Of a stretch of DNA of 64,000 nt, positions 1 through 13,118 are shown piece after piece. How positions within the stretch are numbered: the stretch's first letter is position 1; each line of letters opens with the position of its first letter. Under the pieces are notes generated by a model that had not been told where the DNA came from, did no database searches, and worked only from the letters and a program-made list of their open reading frames with translations. The DNA is from Prostheceraeus crozeri (lineage: Eukaryota; Platyhelminthes; Polycladida; Euryleptidae), in NCBI GenBank assembly GCA_907163375.1, contig CAJQUW010003584.1, positions 434,001 to 498,000 on the forward strand. Reading direction: 5' to 3'. The position numbers were made by a program, and so were the translations under genes.

Positions 1-544
1 TATGAGACTGCTCCATGATAAAACTTATGATTTATAACCGTTGAATTTGAAAATCTATTTGTCAGCATATTGTTTAGCAAGATATAAGTAATAAGTAATT
101 AATAATAATTAATAAGTAATTGTTTTTTTGTCCTGTCATGGCGGAGGCTTAACAAGTAAAGCGGCAGGAATTCATTAAATTGAAATGAGGCAGAGCGCTA
201 AATTCGAAAATCAAAATAGCCTACTGTATAATATCGAATAATATGTGTAGTAATTGTATAGCCTAAAATCATGGACATCTAGAATAATAGCTGTCCATGC
301 TTAAATCAAATAACATGATATAGGGGTATCCACCAGGCATTTTTGAACTTTCTATGATGGCAAATTCTAGAAATGGCATGGATCGGAATTTGAATAATTC
401 GGCAGCAGAATCTGCGTCCACCAGCATGCGTCCACAAACATGCTCTTTACAAGATTCGAGCTTGTTTTTTACGTCTTGTTCGGGTAATGCGCCTCAGTAT
501 GGAGTGAGGCATCTTGTTGTCAATTGTTGGTTGCATGTGTCATA
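1..544. other. No gene seen
   Basis: AT-rich sequence with no open frame that resembles a known protein and no clear repeat structure. The only longer frame (354-545) has no recognisable domain and runs into the inverted-repeat element that follows. Confidence 0.5.
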
Positions 545-1210
545 GTCCGGCAGCCACAGCGAGTTTCTGCAGGGAACGCGGCCGAAAATGAGACTTTCAC
601 AGAATGATGTACACCCTATATCTACTACGAATTCGCGCGTCTGCCGAGTTCTAGTGAATTCCTCTTCTCATCAGACGAGCTCAAAGAAATACACATGTAT
701 ATCCAATGGGAGGCAGATTGCAGTTTTTGTTTAAAATGAAATTTTCTATATTTTCGCTTACTACGGTAAAAATACTATCATGTGCATGTGATACTATTAT
801 GCTTCTGATCGGCGATGTATGCGATAATGTGGTTGAATGTGGATAAAGTGGGCCAACATATTGGTGCCTGCCGACAGTTTATCAAATCTGAATGCATGTA
901 GTTTCATAGATAAATGTTCATAAACCTGATAAAAAATGACCTAAAGACATTCCATGTCAAAAATTGTGGCTCTTGACTGCGGATTTTTACCGTAGTAAGC
1001 GAAAACATAGAAAATTTAATTTTGACCAAAACTGCAATATGCCTCCCATGGAATTAACTTGTATTTTTCTTTGATCCTGTCTGACAAGTAGAGGAATTTA
1101 TTAGAACTCGGCAGACGCACGAATTCGTAGTAGACATAGGGTGTACATCATTCTGCGAAAGTCTCATTTTTGGCCTCGTTCCCTGCGGAAACTCGCTGTG
1201 GCTGCCGAAC
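545..1210. mobile_element. Non-autonomous DNA transposon with long inverted repeats
   Basis: The arms 545-773 and 983-1210 are imperfect inverted copies of each other (about 228 bases each). They start GTCCGGCAGCCACAGCGAG on one side and GTTCGGCAGCCACAGCGAG on the reverse complement of the other. Both ends are flanked by TA (543-544 and 1211-1212), which fits the TA duplication of Tc1/mariner-type or similar transposition. The central 209 bases are unique and encode nothing recognisable. The family is not identified; it could be a MITE or a deletion derivative of an autonomous element not present here. Confidence 0.8.
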
Positions 1211-1212
1211 TA

Positions 1213-2796
1213 TCACGCTTGTCTATTGTTGAGCTTTCATGCCTGTCGTCGAGATCGCAGTGTGTGTAGTATTCATCTAGTGTCTGATTGGCCGGCTGTG
1301 GTGAATGCTGTGGTATATTTGATTCCAAGTGTTCTTACAAACCGTCTTTGTCAATTTGTCGTGATCATGGCTGGTGGATGCTAGCCGAAAACGTTCGACA
1401 GCTTTTTGTGATCGTCGTGAAATAAAAAATAAACATCACTCATTAACACTCATTAACTAAATTTTCTAAATGGGGGTTGTGGATCAAATGTTCTAATTCT
1501 AACATCTGATATTTTATCAAACACTTTTGAATTTAGTAGTTTGGTTATTTTACTTACTCTAATAAATTAATCAATATAGAGATGCTACGTAAATGACGCT
1601 ACCGGTATTTAATTGCTTAGCTCTTAGTTGCATTTTAAAAAGCAAAATGATTATGACTTTATAATTACTACAAATCTTACTTATTTTCAATAATGAAGTT
1701 CCACTGGTTGCGAAAATACAATCTGCAATGAACAGCCTATTTAATCAGCTCCTACAATGGCAGCAGGAGATTGTAGTAGAGCAGGATGATATCACATTAC
1801 CATAAGAAATGAGGATCCTGCTGAACAAAGTCAAATGGTCCATTGATGTCATTCTTTTAGTTTTGCTTTAAGGCGTGTAGAATTTGTCAGCATGTTGATG
1901 ATGAATTAAGCTAAAAAAGGTGTATAGATGTTGCTATGCAAATTTTCTGGTAATGCATGCACTGCAGCAAGTCTACAACGGATTCATCCTCTCAGTTCTC
2001 TAGTGCTCCCGTCCGTCAACGTTTTGCTACTGAAAACAATTGAATATGACAGAGACAAAGTACTCGTGCCATTCACGACAGCTCATCTAAAGTAATTTTC
2101 ATACGATGATGAAAATCATCCCAGCAGCCATTTGTAACAGAATACAATGCTTACTAATTTAAATTATTAATTGAAGCACTCCTAATGAGGACTGATGGCA
2201 TTCTCTAATCCGCAAGTGTACAATTGCAATGCTACTGTAACCATTGGATTAATCAGCTCTTACACCTTTTCCATTTCAAGTATAAGAATGCGACATTCAA
2301 TCGTTAATTATCTCAAATCAAAGATAAAACTGTGGTTTGATTTGAGATTATTCATTGATGAACTGAGATGTAAGATTACTTCGCAGATTTACTTCAATTC
2401 AATTATAGAATTATCAAAACGATAATAAATAAACTAAAATCAAATGGAAATGCTTGATCTTTCTGAAAGAAAATCGACTGTATCCCAGTTGCTGCGGTGC
2501 ACTATTCGCTGACATACAAATGCTGATACTTTTAGTTTTTAGGAAATACCTTACTGTTGTCGAAAATGCTTTCTTTAGATTTGAGCTCAATAAATTTCAT
2601 TAAACTCATTTAGTTTTCAATCAAACATGCTGCTTAGATTCAACGGACATCTTTTTATTCATTTATACCTGCACATGTGCATGCACCTCTCATATCCTGA
2701 ATCCATCTATCTTTCATCCTTATTTCTATCTCGCACAAAACAGCAAAAAATAATCCAAATATTCATGTATTTATAAAAACGATGTGCATTATTAAT
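1213..2796. other. No gene seen; one short hairpin
   Basis: No frame resembles a known protein. A 13-base inverted repeat (arms 2310-2322 and 2336-2348, core CTCAAATC/GATTTGAG) could form a hairpin. Nothing else stands out. Confidence 0.45.
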
Positions 2797-3195
2797 TTAT
2801 TCATGGTTGATGTCATCACCTGCTATGCAAGATGGAAGAAGAGTCAACATATGCTGATAAAGTCGACGAACTTCCACGTACGTAACCGAACTGATGGATT
2901 GTTCTGCCAACTGCATCATAGTGGCTATTCGCTGTTGATGGGTCTGCTGTAGCAGGTAGTGCCGTGTCTCCGCCATCAGTTTCTTGAACTCCGCTTTCCT
3001 TATGCTGAATGCACCTTCACAAATATTCAGAAACGGCGAATATGCCGGCTGGGACCGGTAGGAGTGACCTGCCTGAAAGATAGCGTCTGAGGCAACGTTG
3101 TGAAACGGCACATTGTCGAAGATGATGGCAATTCTCTGTTTGTCAACCAAGGAGATGCAATTTCTTGGCATATTAGCAAAATTATCAGTCGACAT
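2797..3195 (-). pseudogene. DDE_3-type (Tc1/mariner or IS630-like) transposase fragment
   Basis: A 132-residue frame looks like the C-terminal half of a DDE-superfamily transposase. Residues 24-31 (IIFDNVPF) match the second catalytic block, with Asp27 in a DN context. Residues 51-60 (AYSPFLNICE) match the third block, where the family usually reads PxYSPxLNPIE, and Glu60 is the likely third catalytic residue. The first catalytic Asp and the N-terminal DNA-binding domain are missing, so this is a truncated relic and not an active gene. No terminal repeats were found close by. Assignment rests on motif recognition only. Confidence 0.65.
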
Positions 3196-3572
3196 GTGGA
3201 GCTAAATTGGCTTTTATAGAGATATATATCAATGAATTGCGAATATTATTCATGAATTGAGATATGCGACTTCACTTGTCTCTGTCGTCAACAATTAAGC
3301 AATAGAAATGAGAAATTGTATACTTGAAATGAGATTCATGACAGCAGAAATTAGCAATTGAATGCCTGAATTGAAGAACTATTGTTGATCTGAGTAATCT
3401 TAACATTGAATTTAGCGATTCGATACATGAACTGGAAAAGGTGTAAAAGAACTCAATTGAACTTTCTCGTGGCAACGAATTAAAATTGATCAGCTTTGGC
3501 CCAATATCTGGTAAAAATGGAAATCTTAAGACTTGTAGCACTACTCATTCTTGCTGTTAATATACTAATACC

Positions 3573-3905
3573 ATAGATTCCAAACACTGCCGCATACACT
3601 TTCAAAACAAATGTCTAACATATTGCATTGACTACAGATGCTGATATTGGTAATACAATAGGACAATGGTCACCATATGTTAAGGAAATTAAAAATGGAC
3701 ATTATAAAACAACAGGAGACCGATGGATAAAAATAGAAAAGTGGAGGCAAAACATAGAAATACAATGATACTGCTACACCGATTGCAAGTGAGCTATATC
3801 TGACACTACCCATGGTGGCTAATAGTAAGAGTGGATAAGTGGAAAGTGGATAATGGAGGTAAACAATAGAACTACATGCAATGACACTCTGCTATACCGA
3901 AAGCA
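3573..3905 (+). repeat. Dispersed repeat, copy 1
   Basis: This stretch is a diverged direct copy of 13856-14200. Shared landmarks, in the same order, include CTACAGATGCTGATA, CCGATGGATAAA and GGAGGTAAACAATAG. Inside each copy the block around 'AAGTGGAGGCAAA' appears a second time as 'GGATAATGGAGGTAAACAATAG', so the unit holds an internal duplication of about 110 bases. It has no coding potential that I recognise, and the family is unknown. Confidence 0.6.
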
Positions 3906-6900
3906 ATGAAACTATGCACACTATACCTAAGACTACACATGGAACCCAGACGAGCGGGGTCACACGCATAGTGGCTGACAAAATACTAAATAGGTAATGA
4001 TATGTCTTGAAAGATATGTCACAAAGATAAGTCAGACATCATTCAAATGTTACGCTTCCCACATGTAAACTGATCCTGTCATTAAATTCATCCCATCAAT
4101 AAATACAGTATGCTTTTTGCGATCCGCACATGTAGACAGATCCTGCACATCAATCTTTGCCTTTTCGATTCCCACAAGTAAACAGATCCTGCTCATTCCC
4201 GATTCCCATAAACATGTAATCTTTGTGTGATAAATATATAATTTGCCTAGTTACACAAACTTCGCCTCATCCATCAAGACTTAACAATGGGAGTTCTCTC
4301 AGCTCCTGTAAGCCACGCTAAGCTCTCTGTATTAACTCTTCACCGCCCCCTCCCCCAATGAGATGACATATTTACTCTGATCACTGTCTGAGGAGAGAAG
4401 AATCCCAAACGACTCTTCCTTAAGCAGCTGGTTCTAGAACCTATTTTCTGAACAAGTACATTCCGAAACGCCTGCAACATCTGCAATATCAGAGATCTCT
4501 CTGTCCACGTTTCACTAAATTACTTTATAGTAGTTTGCAAGACGTGATTTTCTAAAAATTTCTTATCTTGTAACTTGATTTTCATATTTTTAGCTGTAAT
4601 GTCATGGTGCTTGCTTTCTTATTGATAATTTGCATGCCAATATTTTATGTCTGTGCGATTCTTAAACATGATTTGAAATAGAAGCTGCAATTGGTAATAA
4701 TATTTTGTCATTGTGGTATCGGCTATTTATGTTTGCTCTCTTTTGGCCAATAAGAAAGGAGAAAAATACTTTGATGAATATATTATCATCAATATATCTA
4801 TGTCGTTGTAAGTGTCTACTCGCAGTACAAGTCTTTCTTATGGTAGGATACTTGAAACATTTCATGTGATCAGATATAGACTAATTGTCTGAGAAAGATT
4901 TTCAGTAGACACAACATGCTTTTGAACTTAATGTTGTTACAGATTATTCAGAAAGCGATTTATTATTTGGTATATTCACTGTTTATGCTTTATGTTATCC
5001 GTATGGCATCACAACTGAAGATATCACGCGATCGTGGCATCTTGGGATATTTCACAATCAGATATGTGGAGGCTGCAAAGAGTCATGAGTATAGTAATTA
5101 TTAGTATTAATCAAATAGTATAAACAATTAGTATTAATCAATGAGTAAATTATTGATTAATCAATCATTTAATCAATAAAAATCATAATCAATTAACTTT
5201 TTGAGGTTAATCATAATCATAATCACGTCATTCAAATTTGGTTCAATCATTAGTCATAATCAAAATCACATTTATTAATCAGCAAATTTGATTTAATTTG
5301 TTTTTGATGATCTAAACATCAGTTGAAATAAGAACATGGGCTAATCGTTCCAGCTCTAGTCATGAGATGGATTTGTGTATGATTTCAAAGTCCAATTTGA
5401 AACGTTATCTGTTGAAACTCGCTCACTTCAAAATGCTAATCAGTGGAGTTGATTACAAATTCTCAATTGGTTGCCGAGTGGAAGAAGCAGTGACTTGCAG
5501 CCAAATCATCAGGGAAAAGGCGCAACATGACACAAGGGAACTTGCTTCTCTTGAAACCTTCACGCTAATTTTTCTTTGCATAATTGCACTAGAAGAAGTA
5601 CAAGGAGCACTCAGGAAACTCTAAACAATTTTCGGAGTTTTAGAATCATAAGAGAAAACCAGGGTATTTTTCTACATACTAGTTAGTTAACCACATGGCT
5701 ACTTTGTTCCCTCAAAGTGGTTACGTTGCCCTGTAGGAAATTAAAAGCTAGGTAACGACACTTTTATACGCATTATAGAATTAACGTGAACGATTTCTAA
5801 AGCAAGACACCTAAAAAATGACTTGGTAAACAAGCATAAGTCCATGATCAAATTAGAGTCTTAGACATCATCATCTGTATATCACCCACACTTTCATATA
5901 GAAATGTTCGAGAATGGAAAGATTTGAAGCAAAAATTGTCTATTTGGCAAGAATGTGCTCTTTAAGCATTATAAGTGTACTCAGTTATGACAGATTTTTG
6001 TATCTTTGCGCTATTTCAAAAGGAGCTGAGGTGATGCCAGATGCGTTGACCCTACGCGATGCTTCTCTTCGAAAATTGACTGACACAATGCAGTTTCTGG
6101 TGGACAAGACGAAAATTAAGAAATGTAAAGCAAAGGAACTAACGAGGATGCGCAGTGATCAGAAGCTGAAGCATTTCCCAACCAACGTTGAATCTCCTCA
6201 GAATGGGAAATGATGGTATAATCAACCGTCTAACAATTGCCATGAACGGCGTTGGCACGGTCATTTTTGATCATAGACTTGCGATTGGGAACTTCATGAC
6301 TGAATAAATATGACTCGCATAAATAAAAAAATTTGCCAGTTAACTTATAGCCAAAATGTAGTTAATCAAACGGTAGGTGATAACACAAAACTGGCAGGCA
6401 TGTAAGGTAGACAAGAATATACGAGCATGCCTGTAAGCACATGCTATTACTACACAATTTTATCTATTTAGTAACTTGGCACATGACCTTAGACTTATAA
6501 AAACTTAGGCCCTACAGTGCTGTTTGAGACATACCCTTTGATGCGTGGAACAAAGGTCATCAAAGTGAGCATCAATGCGAGCGACAGTGCTCTTACAGAG
6601 CATATGCTTACTACAGAAATGCTGTCTTGAGTGCCCTCTCGAGCAAATGGTTACCTAATAGAGATACCTTAAAAAAAATTCCCTGGAGGAAACTGTTGTG
6701 CATAGATTGTAGAATTATAGCAATGTTGCACTGCACGTGTCAATAAAAAACTGACGGCGTCAGCGTCAGTTGCAAAAAACATTGGCGACGTTAGCGTCAT
6801 CGTCAACCAATCCTGAAATTGAAGGCGCTAGCGTCAATTCCTAACGTCAATTTTTTTCAACAGGGCATGACTGCGGGTGTAAGACTCTTGAAAATAGGAA

Positions 6901-7240
6901 TGATTCTGAAATGTTTGAGAATACGATTTTCGTGTGAAATAACTGAATCGATTAATTATACTTCATGATTGATGTTCAGTGATCAGCATGTCTACCTAAA
7001 TGTTTTGTAGTTGCTGAAACCGGTTTATATATTTTGCAGTTGGTCTCAACCTGCCCTACCTCATCAGCGACTTCTCAGAGCCTGATATTGGATTGAAGTA
7101 CAGTTTGCTGCCAAGCTGAGAGTAATGAGCATTACCAACAGCAGCGCCACCGGCCAAATATAAAACTGAGACCAAATTTCGAACAGAGAGAGAAAGAGAG
7201 AAGGGGAGAAAGCGACGTGGCTTTAATGGCTCTAGATGGA
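3906..7240. other. No gene seen; low-complexity patches
   Basis: Frames at 5367-5624 and 5914-6213 (85 and 99 codons) have no recognisable domain and are probably chance. 5100-5290 is a low-complexity tract rich in AATCATAATCA-type words. 6738-6855 holds a cluster of GCGTCA/TGACGC-type words reported separately. 7056-7240 leads into the LINE below. Confidence 0.45.
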
Positions 7241-9780
7241 TAAATGGTCTGTTGGTGTGTGTGCTATGCAAAATGAAATATTATCATAAATTGGATAAGA
7301 AATGGATAAGAAAGTGTAAGACTTATCCTGGTGCCGATATTGATACTAACCACAACTTACTAGTTGCAACAGCTTGGGGGAAATTTCGGAGCATGAAAAG
7401 ACAAAGGTGCCCAACAAAACTTATTTTAGCGGATCTCAGCACAGGCAAACTCAGCACAGCTGATGCAATTAAGGTCAGCAACCGATTTGAAGCTTCAGAC
7501 AAAATTTACCAAGAAGAAAAGCCATCAGACCAGCAATGGAGTGAAATGCAAGAGATAATGATAGGGTCAGCTCGCTCGGTACTAGGGACTGCGTGAAAAG
7601 AACGTCGAAAGCGCGTGAAAACGCTGAATTTCAGATGAGACTTACGACTTGATTGATAAGAAAAGGAAAGCGAAAGCGGCGTTGATGAATATAGACGACT
7701 TAAAAGAGAAGTTCAAAGGAAGGTGCGACTAGATGAGAGGAATCATCGGAAGAGTACATGTAGCGACATGGTTGAAGTAGAAAAGTGAGGTAACACGAGG
7801 AAGATATTTCAAGTAGTTAAGAAACTGACAACTCCCTACAAGGCTAAGAGTCATTGCATTCAGGATGCAAATGGTAGAAAGATATCGCAACTCTGAGAAG
7901 TGGAAAGAATTTTGTGAACAATTGCATGATGAATCAGGAAGCGGATGGCATTAGCTCAGTGAAAATGCAGGAGAGGGAAACCCCTCCACTTCTAGAGGAA
8001 GTTGAATGGCCGATGAAGAATTGTCCAAACGAAAAATTATCTGGTTGGGACGAAATCCCGGTAGAGCTGTTAGAAGCCGGTGGAGAAGAGTTGAAAGGCG
8101 CCTGCATCAACTGTACTTACGAATCTGGGAAACTGTCACGTGGCCAACTGAGTGGACAAAATCGGTGTTTATCCTAATACCGAAGAAGGGTAATCAAGCG
8201 AAATGTGACAATCACAGAACAATTGCACTGGTTTCACATGTGAGCAAACTACTTTTTTGAAAATAATTTTAAATAGAATAAAAGGCATTGTGAGTACGGA
8301 GGTTACAGACGAACAAGTCGGCCTTAGGTCAGAGAGAGGTATCCGTGATCATTTATACAATTTGCGCATTATGATGGAAAAGGCGCAGGAAAAGCAGCAG
8401 CAACTCTATCTTTGTTTCTTGGATTACCAAAAGGCATTCGACTCTATAAATCATGACAGTTTGTGGAATGCACTGACAAAACTGAAGATTCCAATACATC
8501 TAATTACATTAGTAAAGAATCTTTACGAGACGCAAATAGCTACAGTAAAAGTAGCAAACGAGTTTTCTGACTGGTTCGAAGTAAAGCGTGGAGTCCGACA
8601 AGGATGCAACATCTCACCAGTTTTGTTCACGATGGTTCATGAGGTGATCATACGAGAAGCCATGGACGGGTTTTCTGGAGGTATAACTAGTGGTGGTACT
8701 AAAATAACGAACCTGCGGTATGCAGATGATGTGGTCCTGACATGTAAGTCAGAGGAGGAATTGCAGGACGTAACAACAAGGGTGACAGTAGAAAATAAAA
8801 AGTGCGGACTTCTTCTCAACACAGGCAAAACGGTAGTTACTGAAGGGAACGTGGCAAATATCATCTCTGAATGAACAATGCTGAAGAATGTCAATGTATT
8901 TACGTATCTTGGAAGTCACGTCACTAGCGACGCACGATGCTCCAACGAAATCTGCATTAGATTAGTCAAAGCATCCATTGTTTTCGGAAACTTGCTGAAA
9001 ATATGGAGGTCACACGCAGTCTTAGCATCGTTAAAAAGGAAATTGGTCGAAACACTCGTTTGGCCACTGGTTGCTTATGGCTGTGAGGGTTAGACCATGG
9101 ATAAAGAAGATAGGATGCGTAGGATTGAAGCTTTTGAAATAAAGACTCTTCGGAGGATGATGAAGATTCACTGGTCCTCACACATAAGAAATGAAGATGT
9201 ACTCCGAAGGGCGCGAACTGAAAGGAAAATGTTAAGTAGCACCAAGAAAAAGAAAGTGCATTATCTGGGGCATGGACTAAGAAGAGAAAGAACATCAGAA
9301 AAGACAATAATAACTGGTATCATGCAAGGATCGAGAATTCCAGGTCGCCCAAGAAGTAGTTGGATGTCCAACTGTAAAGAATGGACTGGGCACACCCTCA
9401 CCCAACTGTCTAGATTGGCTGTGGACAGAAGAGTCTGGAGACAGTCATCTGTCAGAAGCTCCACCAACCCTCGACGCGACGAAGGTGCTTGAGGAAGAGA
9501 TATACTAAATTTGTCGGTCCAAAACATACATGGAAATTATTGTATGCAACATAAAAGAATCCTGATGAAAATTGAAAGCATCATTGTTGTCCCCACATCT
9601 TCTCCGTTCGTAAATCGCTGTCATATTCTCATTGTTATATTGCCTCACCTATTTGCATACCGCATTGATCTTGATTGGCATCATTTATATTGTACTATCA
9701 TCATTCTTTAGTTATTATTCCGTATTTGTATCCAACTCAATGGGTAATAACCACTTTATATTTTAAGAAAGAAAGAAAAG
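7241..9780 (+). mobile_element. Decayed non-LTR retrotransposon (LINE), 5'-truncated
   Basis: Fragments of one LINE polyprotein lie in order on the plus strand. 7252-7596 matches the end of an apurinic-type endonuclease and the linker (YPGADIDTNHNLLV, close to the family's SDHxLL block). 8006-8874 carries the reverse transcriptase. 8878-9093 has the FTYLGSHVTSD block that follows the RT. 9097-9492 carries the C-terminal region ending in the GRPRSSWMSN-type block. Several frameshifts and stops separate the pieces, so it cannot make a protein. The 3' end probably lies near 9760-9780, where an (AGAA)n-like tail follows. The clade is not certain; the layout is RTE/CR1-like. Confidence 0.85.
8257..8874 (+). 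pseudogene. LINE reverse transcriptase domain fragment
   Basis: The longest open piece of the LINE (205 codons) shows the core polymerase motifs: YLCFLDYQKAFDSINH (motif A, catalytic Asp), GVRQGCNISPVLF (motif B) and LRYADDVVLTC (motif C, the YADD box). Fingers sequence continues upstream in another frame, and the connection downstream is also broken, so this is a relic domain with its key residues still visible. It is not related to the LTR-element RTs elsewhere in the window. Confidence 0.85.
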
Positions 9781-9995
9781 CTGAAAGAAATGCGGTAGCA
9801 CGCGTACTCAAATATTTTGATACCATTCAAACTTCTTTGATCCTTTCCTAAAAGTAATCCTCTTCTATGAAGCTTTATTCCCGTTGGTAATAAATATGGC
9901 GATAAAGTGACATAAAATTAATTCTTGGTGACACATTCATCGTTGAATGGCTAGATTACCTCAGTTAATGCAGCAGTTAGTTAGAAAAATCTGCC

Positions 9996-10003
9996 TATAA
10001 AAT
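9996..10003 (+). promoter_or_regulatory. TATA box of the first PAN-like gene
   Basis: TATAAAAT followed by ATGAGGACG sits 53 bases before the chosen ATG. The equivalent places before the other two paralogues read TATCAAGTATGGGAACG (42241) and, on the minus strand, TATAAATATGAGAACG (54976-54991). The same spacing in all three copies supports a real core promoter with a 5' UTR of only about 20-25 bases. Confidence 0.7.
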
Positions 10004-10048
10004 ATGAGGACGCGTGAGCTACTCCATTGCGATTTCTTTACTTACAGG

Positions 10049-10609
10049 ATGGTGAGACGAAATGTTGTATTCGTTTCTGTAATTCTTTTGGTAGTTCAAC
10101 GTTCGATTGAATTGAAAGGTTCGATAATCAACTCTACCGTGTACAAACATGTGGCTCGTCCCTGGACTCCAATAAATCAGGATATCATTCATCGAAATGT
10201 AATATCGAAAGTAAAATGTGCCGCTTTATGCAGTGCCAATAAATTTTGTGTTGGTGGACGGTATACCGCCAGTGATAAATCTTGCAAACTCAGCATTGAT
10301 TCATCGGGTCAGAACGTGATGTATTTTAACCATACCAATCATCCTGATTATACTTTTGGATTGTATGCTCCTGAAAAGACAATTTATCGATCTAGTAAAA
10401 ATTATGGAATATGGGGCTACAATAACAAAGTGTATTCCGCCATTGCTGTGGAGAAATGTCTGAAATACTGCACCGAATTCTTGTGGTGCAGATCAATCGA
10501 TTATTACACTGTTGGTAGTGGATCATGTTATTTGTCTCGAGTGGATCAGAATTCAGCGAAACTTGAAATGATCAATAACTACAATTATTATGAAAAATTG
10601 ATATCATAA
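10049..10609 (+). CDS. Secreted protein with two PAN/Apple-like modules (copy 1)
   Basis: This 186-residue protein starts with a hydrophobic signal peptide (about residues 1-21). Two cysteine modules follow with near-identical spacing: Cys57-61-67-79 (C-x3-C-x5-C-x11-C) and Cys137-141-147-160 (C-x3-C-x5-C-x12-C). This is the core cysteine layout of PAN/Apple domains, which bind proteins or carbohydrates outside the cell. There are N-glycosylation sequons at Asn28 and Asn94. The ATG at 10049 is preferred over the in-frame ATG at 10004 because the latter lies before the expected transcription start set by the TATA box, and because homology with copy 2 begins at MVRRN. The coding region is a single exon. 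Close paralogues lie at 42296 and 54373. The partner or function is unknown; defence, mucus or attachment roles are possible but unsupported. Confidence 0.85.
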   Translation: MVRRNVVFVSVILLVVQRSIELKGSIINSTVYKHVARPWTPINQDIIHRNVISKVKCAALCSANKFCVGGRYTASDKSCKLSIDSSGQNVMYFNHTNHPDYTFGLYAPEKTIYRSSKNYGIWGYNNKVYSAIAVEKCLKYCTEFLWCRSIDYYTVGSGSCYLSRVDQNSAKLEMINNYNYYEKLIS

Positions 10610-13118
10610 TTCACAACTTTGCAATCACTGCAATCAATGGGAAAACAATTCGATAGCCATGTCTATTGTTGCACTGATATCATGCCGCCATAAAACACGA
10701 ATTTTGCTGCCATCACCATCCTTTCTTTTTTCTGCCGCTACGCTTTTTCATCACATCAAGTCTATGTAGCAAGATATTTCTGCTATGAGTGATATTGTTT
10801 CTTGATGTCTTTCAGTGTTGAAAAAGACCTACACATGGTTTATAAAGACATCGACTTTCCAATTTGCATTACAGCTAAATATACTGCTACTAATAATTGC
10901 CCTGCAAAAGTGTGTTGATAGGCACAAATAAAATGCATACGTTCACTGAAAGTCTATCTGTATCACAAGTGTATTTAGGATGTTGAGACAAAAATATTTA
11001 CATTTTGTTTGCTATTTCAAAGTAATCATATCAAGGCTACATGTACGTAGACCTTGTGCTAAAAATTTGTGTATCTGATGATGTTTGTTCTAATCGGTGG
11101 AAATATTAAAGCAAAATATTACATGTGTACGACAAAATGGCAGTTTTTGTCGATTTGTCACTTGGAGACTCGATTATTCTAATGATTGATTCAAATGGCT
11201 GCTGGAAGCATTTGCTCTTCTGTGTGTAAAAGCAGTATTATGTAAACTGATCTTCCTACAGAGGCGCTGCACACAAGAATACACAGGTTGTTGAAGGCTA
11301 TTTCCCTTAACATCGGTAACATGTGTCCATGTTCGTTCCGCTATTTCATGTATTGTGTCAGGTTTTGTCCATCACATGAACCGTCTGGATGAATTTGACC
11401 GTAAATTTCTCATTATCGAGCAGTGAAATTGGTATCTGTCAGGTACAACCACAGGTATACAGACCAATCAAGTCATGTGATGAGTATTGAGTTTGTCTCA
11501 CACATTTCACACAATCATACAACCTACATCATTCTCTCGACTCCATGTTATATCTCTAATCTGCCTTCCTGCTTTTCCGATTTATTCTATCAATAAAAGG
11601 TGAAAATAAGCAATAAAAGAAAGATTCTGCCAAATTCTACTACATCAGCTGATTTCTGCCTTCTCTGCCGTTTAGCAAGAATTTTGCTTTATTCTGCTGT
11701 CGGCCAAATATTCTTAAAAAAAGCGATTTACTTATAGCATCCGTCAGCTCTGTTTAGGGAAGATAATTTGTTATTGATTTTAATCGCATCTATCATTCAA
11801 ACTTCTACCTTGGTATTCTATTTCGAAACATTCATCTGTTTCATTGCAAGTACATACATTACATTTGTTCAGATGCATACTCGTCGCTGAATTTCCATTG
11901 AATATGCTCTCTATTTTTTGGTGCCTTCTTTATTTTGCCTATAGATACTGAGTATCAGGTTCAATCCAACGGACAAAACGAAACACAAGACAAGATCACA
12001 AGAAGATGAAGATAATAATTATTTTCACGAAGACTAAAAAGGCAACTTTTCAGTACGAGGAAGGAACGATATCGTTGTCGAGAGAGCGCAGCGATCAAGA
12101 ACTGAAAGATCACCCAACATAAGACAAGAGAGCTGAGCAGGGTTACAAAGGACTGTTTAACCCTGCCCCGACGAAGACATTTTTTAGCGACGTCACAAAC
12201 GGAGAGGGGTAATTAACTACTCCCATCTTACTCCCATAATGATTTTCAACCCAACGTTATGTTACTATCGATATTAGTTGAAAATCTCACGAAATATCTT
12301 TATTCAAAAAGATCTTGAGCAAAAGATTTAAAGTGAATGACAAGAAGAACATATGACACCCAAATGGTCTTTGCAAACAAATCGTGTGCACCGGGTGCTA
12401 ACGGCCTTGCATTTTCTATCTAATGCTCTCGGGCAGATAAAGTACTTCCTGGAATTCACATTTTGCTGATTAACTGTACATTTAGCATGAACTTTACAAG
12501 AATGAAGTGTTCGGAGGAACTAGGTTTGACGGTGGCGCTCCACGCACAAGATGTCAGTCTTGGCGCTGCAGCGCTAGGGTGCAATGTCACGACCACGTGA
12601 CATCTATCGGCTGTGCTTACTTGTCGAGGCTGGTGTGACATTCGTGTGCAAGTTCTAATGCTTTTTGTTATCTACCTACGGTGGAGTGTTGCATTATGTT
12701 CGATGCAAAAAAGCAACTCATTCAGATTTACAAATTTGTTACTCGTCACAGCCAAAATTGCACTGGAAGGAATTCCATCACAAATTTCCCTTATCCTTTC
12801 GCATTTTTCCTTTGTCATGGTAACTACTAAATGATATAACACTGTAAGTTCACGTCGAAAATAGGTTTTCATTGATCCAAGCAGTCATAATAGAATGATA
12901 TTTTTTCAAAAATGATTGAAATATAAAAATTACGTCGCAGACGATGAGGAGTAATCAGATACTCCAATTCCCTCTTCAATAATGTTTGTGATAATGTGTG
13001 CGATTTGTGAGTGCCGAAAAAAGATGGTTTTTCTCCCTAACAATATTTCAATTTTTGGAATGATTTATACATATATAATGGCATATATTTTGATATATAT
13101 ATATATATATATATATAT
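10610..13118. other. No gene seen
   Basis: Long non-coding stretch after the PAN-like gene. AATAAA-type signals occur at 10926 and later, which could end its transcript. No frame in 10.6-13.1 kb resembles a known protein; opposing frames at 12456-12872 are unconvincing. A TA-dinucleotide run begins near 13096 and belongs to the tail of the SINE fragment that follows. Confidence 0.45.

Noticed and set aside
10021-10049. Splice acceptor (CTTACAG) just before the ATG of the first PAN-like gene, suggesting a 5' UTR intron
   Set aside because: All three paralogues have a TATA element 53-55 bases before the ATG, which leaves no room for an upstream exon.
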